Source: an uncultured Porphyromonadaceae bacterium (GTDB lineage: Bacteria > Bacteroidota > Bacteroidia > Bacteroidales > Muribaculaceae). From it: a DNA stretch of 11,015 nt. Below are positions 8,071 to 11,015 of this stretch, piece by piece. The first letter of the stretch is position 1. Each line of letters starts with the position of its first letter. The translations under genes and the position numbers were made by a program. Location of the stretch: contig USGZ01000021.1 of NCBI GenBank assembly GCA_900554265.1, positions 1 to 11,015 on the forward strand. The letters are read 5' to 3'. Under the pieces are notes generated by a model that searched no databases, was not told where the DNA came from, and saw only the letters and a program-made list of their open reading frames with translations.

Positions 8071-9042
8071 ATGAGCAGCAATACGAAAGTCGTTCTGATT
8101 GTAGTCGGCGTGGTTGCCTTGCTGGGCGCCGGATTCTATTTCATTTTCGCATCGGACTCCAGTGACCAAGCCGAAACTCAATACAGCATCCTGCCCGTCG
8201 GCGACCCGCAGCAGCAGCTGGCCGCTCTCGACCCCGGCGAGGCCGAGGCTATGAACCGCTATATCCGGACATTCCGCGAGCAGGGATGGTCCGAGGCCGA
8301 GTACGGCAGCGCCAAGTCATATATCAACATGCCATCGCGCCGCAGCAACCGCCAGCAGCTTCAGGATTTCCTTACCGGCAATCTTCTGCGGGTGCTTGAT
8401 TCGATAATTACACGCGCCTACGCGAGCAATCCCTCGCCGAATCTCGTCCGCAATATCGCCGTGCTGCGCAACAATTATGCCGGACTGGACAAACTCGCCG
8501 AAGAATTCCCCGTAATCGCCGGCTCGAGTTCCTACCAGCGTCTCGACGCCGACCGCAGGCTCTTCGACAAAATCTACAATTTCCGTCAGAGCAGCTTCGT
8601 GTGCAACAACAGTTTCCGCCTGCGCGTAGAGAACAACGCCAACGGGCAGCCGACCCTCAACTGGGGTTCTCTGGTGAACTATTCGGGCTACCGTCAGTCG
8701 CAGAACAGCCACCGCCAGCAGCTCCTTACCGAACTCGGCCGGCAGACGGACATCGCCTCGATTCCCTGGATGAGCGCGGCCCTCGGCGAGAGCGATTTCA
8801 ACACACGAATCACCCAGGGCGAAGTACGCTACATCAACAACGAGAAACTGGCGCTGAGCCGCACCCTTACAGAAATAAATGCCGACACCACTCTGTGGAA
8901 CAATGCCAACGCCCGTCGCACCCGCGCGGCACTCAACGCTCTGAAAGCCAATCTGCCCCAGGCTCTTTCGTCCGAGGACATCATGGCCCGCATCAACAGG
9001 GTAGTGTTCGACCACCCCGAAACCAGCCAGAACCATAGATAA
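8071..9042 (+). CDS. Bitopic membrane protein with extracytoplasmic helical domain, unknown function
   Basis: This is a 323-residue protein from the ATG at 8071. A lysine at position 6 precedes one hydrophobic helix (about 7-27), followed by an acidic/polar stretch, so it should be N-in with residues 28-323 in the periplasm. The helix could also be an uncleaved signal anchor; I see no lipobox, and the Ala-Ser after it is only a weak signal-peptidase site. The body is mainly helical and rich in Asn, Arg and Gln, with Arg-Gln pairs (RSNRQQLQ, HRQQLLTELGRQ). One shorter, possibly beta segment lies at about 174-205 and contains the only Cys (178). I recognise no family or catalytic motif. It sits between two larger membrane proteins of the same operon and is probably a structural or adaptor subunit. 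The longer in-frame reading from 7765 is rejected because its extra part is out of frame with the real preceding gene. Confidence 0.85.
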   Translation: MSSNTKVVLIVVGVVALLGAGFYFIFASDSSDQAETQYSILPVGDPQQQLAALDPGEAEAMNRYIRTFREQGWSEAEYGSAKSYINMPSRRSNRQQLQDFLTGNLLRVLDSIITRAYASNPSPNLVRNIAVLRNNYAGLDKLAEEFPVIAGSSSYQRLDADRRLFDKIYNFRQSSFVCNNSFRLRVENNANGQPTLNWGSLVNYSGYRQSQNSHRQQLLTELGRQTDIASIPWMSAALGESDFNTRITQGEVRYINNEKLALSRTLTEINADTTLWNNANARRTRAALNALKANLPQALSSEDIMARINRVVFDHPETSQNHR

Positions 9043-9058
9043 AAAACAGCCATAACAT

Positions 9059-10855
9059 ATGCCTAAAATTAAAGAAGTTTCCAGTTCCGAAGTCCACTGG
9101 CAAGTGGCTTCCTGGAACGTCCGCGATGCCGCCAACGCGCGCATCAAGTCGACCATGGGCGACGATGCGCAGTATTTCGCGCCCGTCTACGTCACCCACA
9201 GCAGCTACTACTGGAACGAGCCGGACGCGCAGGACTGGCTGCCACTGTCGATGGCCCCCGAAGCCGATGTCGACGAGGCACGGACCCTCATCGGCGCCAT
9301 CAAGGACCGCGCCCTCAAGCGCCAGCCCGGCCGCGCCGCCATCCTCGAGCAGGTGTTCACTTTCCCCAACGACGACTTCATCTTCATCCGTCGCCGCAGC
9401 GGCGACCACCTCGAGCTGAGGCTCACCGGCTGGGGCTTCGCGAACTTCAACCGCGCCCACGGCGGCGTGATTTCCGAAACCGTCAGCGAGGAGAAAATCA
9501 ACGAGATTTCCGTCTGCTTCACCATCGACGGCGAACCGGTACCTAACCGCGCCTTCACATACGCCCGCGGCATGGAGTGGGTTCCCGAGCAGACCGACGA
9601 CAACGGCTACTTCAAGTTCGGACGCCTGGCGCCCGGCAAGCAGGTCAGCGTGCGCGACACCGCCACCGGCACCGAGCGTATCACCCTGATAGATACGGAC
9701 ACGACGGTAATCAACGTCGACGTGACCGAATATCTCACCGTACGCGTCGTCGCCCGTCACGACGACATGCCCATCTCGGGCGAGCCCGTGGCCATCGAGT
9801 ACGGCCGCCGAAGCACCCAGCTGATGCTCGCCAACGGCAGCGCATCAGGCACCTTGCCATGGTACGAGGGCGTGGAATGCACGGTGCGCTTCCGCGATGC
9901 CGAACAGCGCCGCGAACTCAGCAAGGATATCCTCAACGAGTTCGTGTTCGAGACGCACACGCCGCGCACTCCGCATACCCACGTCGAAGTCCGACTGACC
10001 GACAACGGCCAGCCCATCGCCGGCGAAACCGTGTTCCTGACGACTCCCGCCGGTCCCGTGACCCTCGTCACCGGCCCCAACGGCGTGGCCGTGTTCGACT
10101 TCGACCTTATCAATCAGGGCGACATCACCGCCAAGGTCCGCGACCGCCAGGAGACCCGCCCGGCCATCGACGGCAACGTCGTGTTCGACATGGCATTCGA
10201 TACCGTACCCCCGACAGAGTTCGACTGCTACCTCAAGACCATCCAGTCCGACGGCAAGCCGATGCGCTTCTATCCCGTCAATATCAACATCGGCGACGGC
10301 ACCCCGACAACCGAATGCCTCACCGACGAAAACGGCATGATAGGCCCGATCCACGTGCTCTCGGGCAACATCATGACCGCCTACGACGGCAACCGCCCGG
10401 ACTACAGCGAGGAATTCACACTCGACGCAAACCGCCAGGAATACGTCTTCGAACTGCCGTACTCCAATACGGACTCCGTAGGCGACATGAAGCTGCGCGT
10501 AATCCAGCGCAACGGCGCTCCTGCCGCTGGTGCCACCTGCATCCTGCAGCAGGACAACCTGCGCATCACCGCCTCCCTGGACGACGACGGCGCCATGACA
10601 TTCGACCGCACCGACTTCCACTGCAACTCGCCGGTCCGCGTAAGCCTATATCATCCGCAGCGCACTTTCCCCGAGATACCCCTGCAGCTCGACCCCAAGG
10701 AAAACGAGTACGAACTCGTCGAGGTCGACGGCCCGCAGCCCTGGTGGAAAATCGCCGGAGAGATAGCCCTTGCCGCAGGTTCCGTCCTGCTGGCCGTAGG
10801 CATTTACTTCGCGCTGGAGGGAATCTTCAGCCGTATTCCTAACCTTTTCGCTTAA
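9059..10855 (+). CDS. Tail-anchored protein with five beta-sandwich-like repeats, unknown function
   Basis: This 598-residue protein has a polar N-terminus without signal peptide. Residues 1 to about 140 form an unrecognised domain, Trp/Tyr-rich at 14-60 and ending in LRLTGWGFANFNR. Five similar units of about 75-80 residues follow (about 148-222, 225-300, 306-382, 387-467 and 476-555). Their shared pattern is a V-x-V strand, then G-x-P-(I/V)-x-G/N, a strand, a turn such as TDxNG or TGPNG, a strand, and a closing strand. This is the pattern of prealbumin-like or carboxypeptidase-regulatory-like Ig-type folds. A hydrophobic helix (about 566-588) lies ten residues from the C-terminus, making this a candidate tail-anchored protein with the repeat stack in the cytoplasm. 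Sixteen bases (A/T-rich, CATAACAT before ATG) separate it from the previous stop. Likely a scaffold or adhesion-like spacer of the same complex. Confidence 0.88.
   Translation: MPKIKEVSSSEVHWQVASWNVRDAANARIKSTMGDDAQYFAPVYVTHSSYYWNEPDAQDWLPLSMAPEADVDEARTLIGAIKDRALKRQPGRAAILEQVFTFPNDDFIFIRRRSGDHLELRLTGWGFANFNRAHGGVISETVSEEKINEISVCFTIDGEPVPNRAFTYARGMEWVPEQTDDNGYFKFGRLAPGKQVSVRDTATGTERITLIDTDTTVINVDVTEYLTVRVVARHDDMPISGEPVAIEYGRRSTQLMLANGSASGTLPWYEGVECTVRFRDAEQRRELSKDILNEFVFETHTPRTPHTHVEVRLTDNGQPIAGETVFLTTPAGPVTLVTGPNGVAVFDFDLINQGDITAKVRDRQETRPAIDGNVVFDMAFDTVPPTEFDCYLKTIQSDGKPMRFYPVNINIGDGTPTTECLTDENGMIGPIHVLSGNIMTAYDGNRPDYSEEFTLDANRQEYVFELPYSNTDSVGDMKLRVIQRNGAPAAGATCILQQDNLRITASLDDDGAMTFDRTDFHCNSPVRVSLYHPQRTFPEIPLQLDPKENEYELVEVDGPQPWWKIAGEIALAAGSVLLAVGIYFALEGIFSRIPNLFA
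9500..10723 (+). repeat. Five-unit protein repeat array inside the tail-anchored gene
   Basis: The array covers residues 148-555 of the protein. Units begin near EISVCFTIDGEPVPN, LTVRVVARHDDMPISG, THVEVRLTDNGQPIAG, FDCYLKTIQSDGKPM and MKLRVIQRNGAPAAG. All show an alternating hydrophobic strand followed by a Gly/Pro turn at the same offset. Units have diverged too far for DNA-level identity, so this is an old duplication rather than an unstable repeat. Confidence 0.65.
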
Positions 10856-10864
10856 TATCCGACT

Positions 10865-11015
10865 ATGCTGAACCTTCTGTTCTACGATTGGGTGATGCCG
10901 ATAGTGTACACCATGAGCCTGCTCACCTTCGTGCTCTTCGCATACGACAAACACTGCGCCACCTACGGCAAATGGCGCATACCCGAATGGATACTCATCA
11001 CCTGCTCCGTGGTGA
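10865..11015 (+). CDS. DUF1294 family small membrane protein, 3'-truncated
   Basis: The ATG at 10865 opens a frame that runs off the right edge after 50 codons. The visible residues include a hydrophobic helix (about 12-27) followed by AYDKHCATYGKWRIPEWIL. This matches the DUF1294 signature, in which a first helix ends in (Y/A)-DK-x-A and is followed by a K/R-W-R-I-P-E motif and a second helix. Members are usually about 85-120 residues with two or three membrane helices and have no established function. It starts nine bases after the preceding TAA, so it may share the transcript. The family is widespread as a stand-alone gene, however, so it is more likely a neighbour than part of the assembly upstream. 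This start is chosen because it gives the family's usual N-terminal length. Confidence 0.85.
   Translation, partial: MLNLLFYDWVMPIVYTMSLLTFVLFAYDKHCATYGKWRIPEWILITCSVV

Noticed and set aside
5952..8081. A 709-codon open frame on the - strand opposite the 703-residue membrane protein
   Set aside because: It follows the same codon phase relation as the other antisense frame, has no recognisable domain, and lies over a gene with clear domain and membrane structure.

Overview
The window is one strand-biased, gene-dense block. Seven genes lie head to tail on the + strand with gaps of only 4 to 22 bases, so it reads as the interior of a single long operon. No promoter, terminator, RNA gene, insertion sequence or CRISPR array is visible, and no stretch of 300 bases lacks a gene. 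The first gene is cut by the left edge and the last by the right edge.

The DNA is visibly G+C-rich with mostly G/C third codon positions. The short gaps before each ATG, in contrast, tend to be A/T-rich and carry no clear Shine-Dalgarno sequence. Stops are TAA in five of six complete ends. This start-site style, together with the subtilase type and the envelope-protein-heavy operon, suggests a G+C-rich member of the Bacteroidota (Bacteroidales). The taxon is an inference; no marker gene is present.

Layout: (1) 1-1058, C-terminal 351 residues of a helical soluble protein, possibly SrfC-like. (2) 1066-2946, subtilisin-family (S8) serine protease with an N-terminal membrane anchor and intact Asp/His/Asn/Ser residues. 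(3) 2969-3955, four-helix membrane protein with a ~190-residue extracytoplasmic domain. (4) 3968-5932, P-loop GTPase of TRAFAC type behind a ~370-residue helical-repeat region. (5) 5937-8048, large protein with one late membrane helix followed by an acidic, then Pro/Gln/Glu-rich tail. (6) 8071-9042, bitopic protein with a helical domain. (7) 9059-10855, tail-anchored protein with five ~78-residue beta-sandwich-like repeats. (8) 10865-end, start of a DUF1294 small membrane protein, probably a neighbour rather than a component.

How they could work together (inference): genes 2 to 7 look like one multi-protein inner-membrane assembly. The GTPase and the large N-terminal parts of genes 5 and 7 would sit in the cytoplasm. 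The protease, the gene 3 loop, the gene 6 domain and the gene 5 tail would face the periplasm. Such a layout could relay a nucleotide-dependent cytoplasmic event to a periplasmic protease. It recalls published GTPase/protease-centred conflict operons and SrfABC-type loci, but I cannot assign it to any characterised system from sequence alone.
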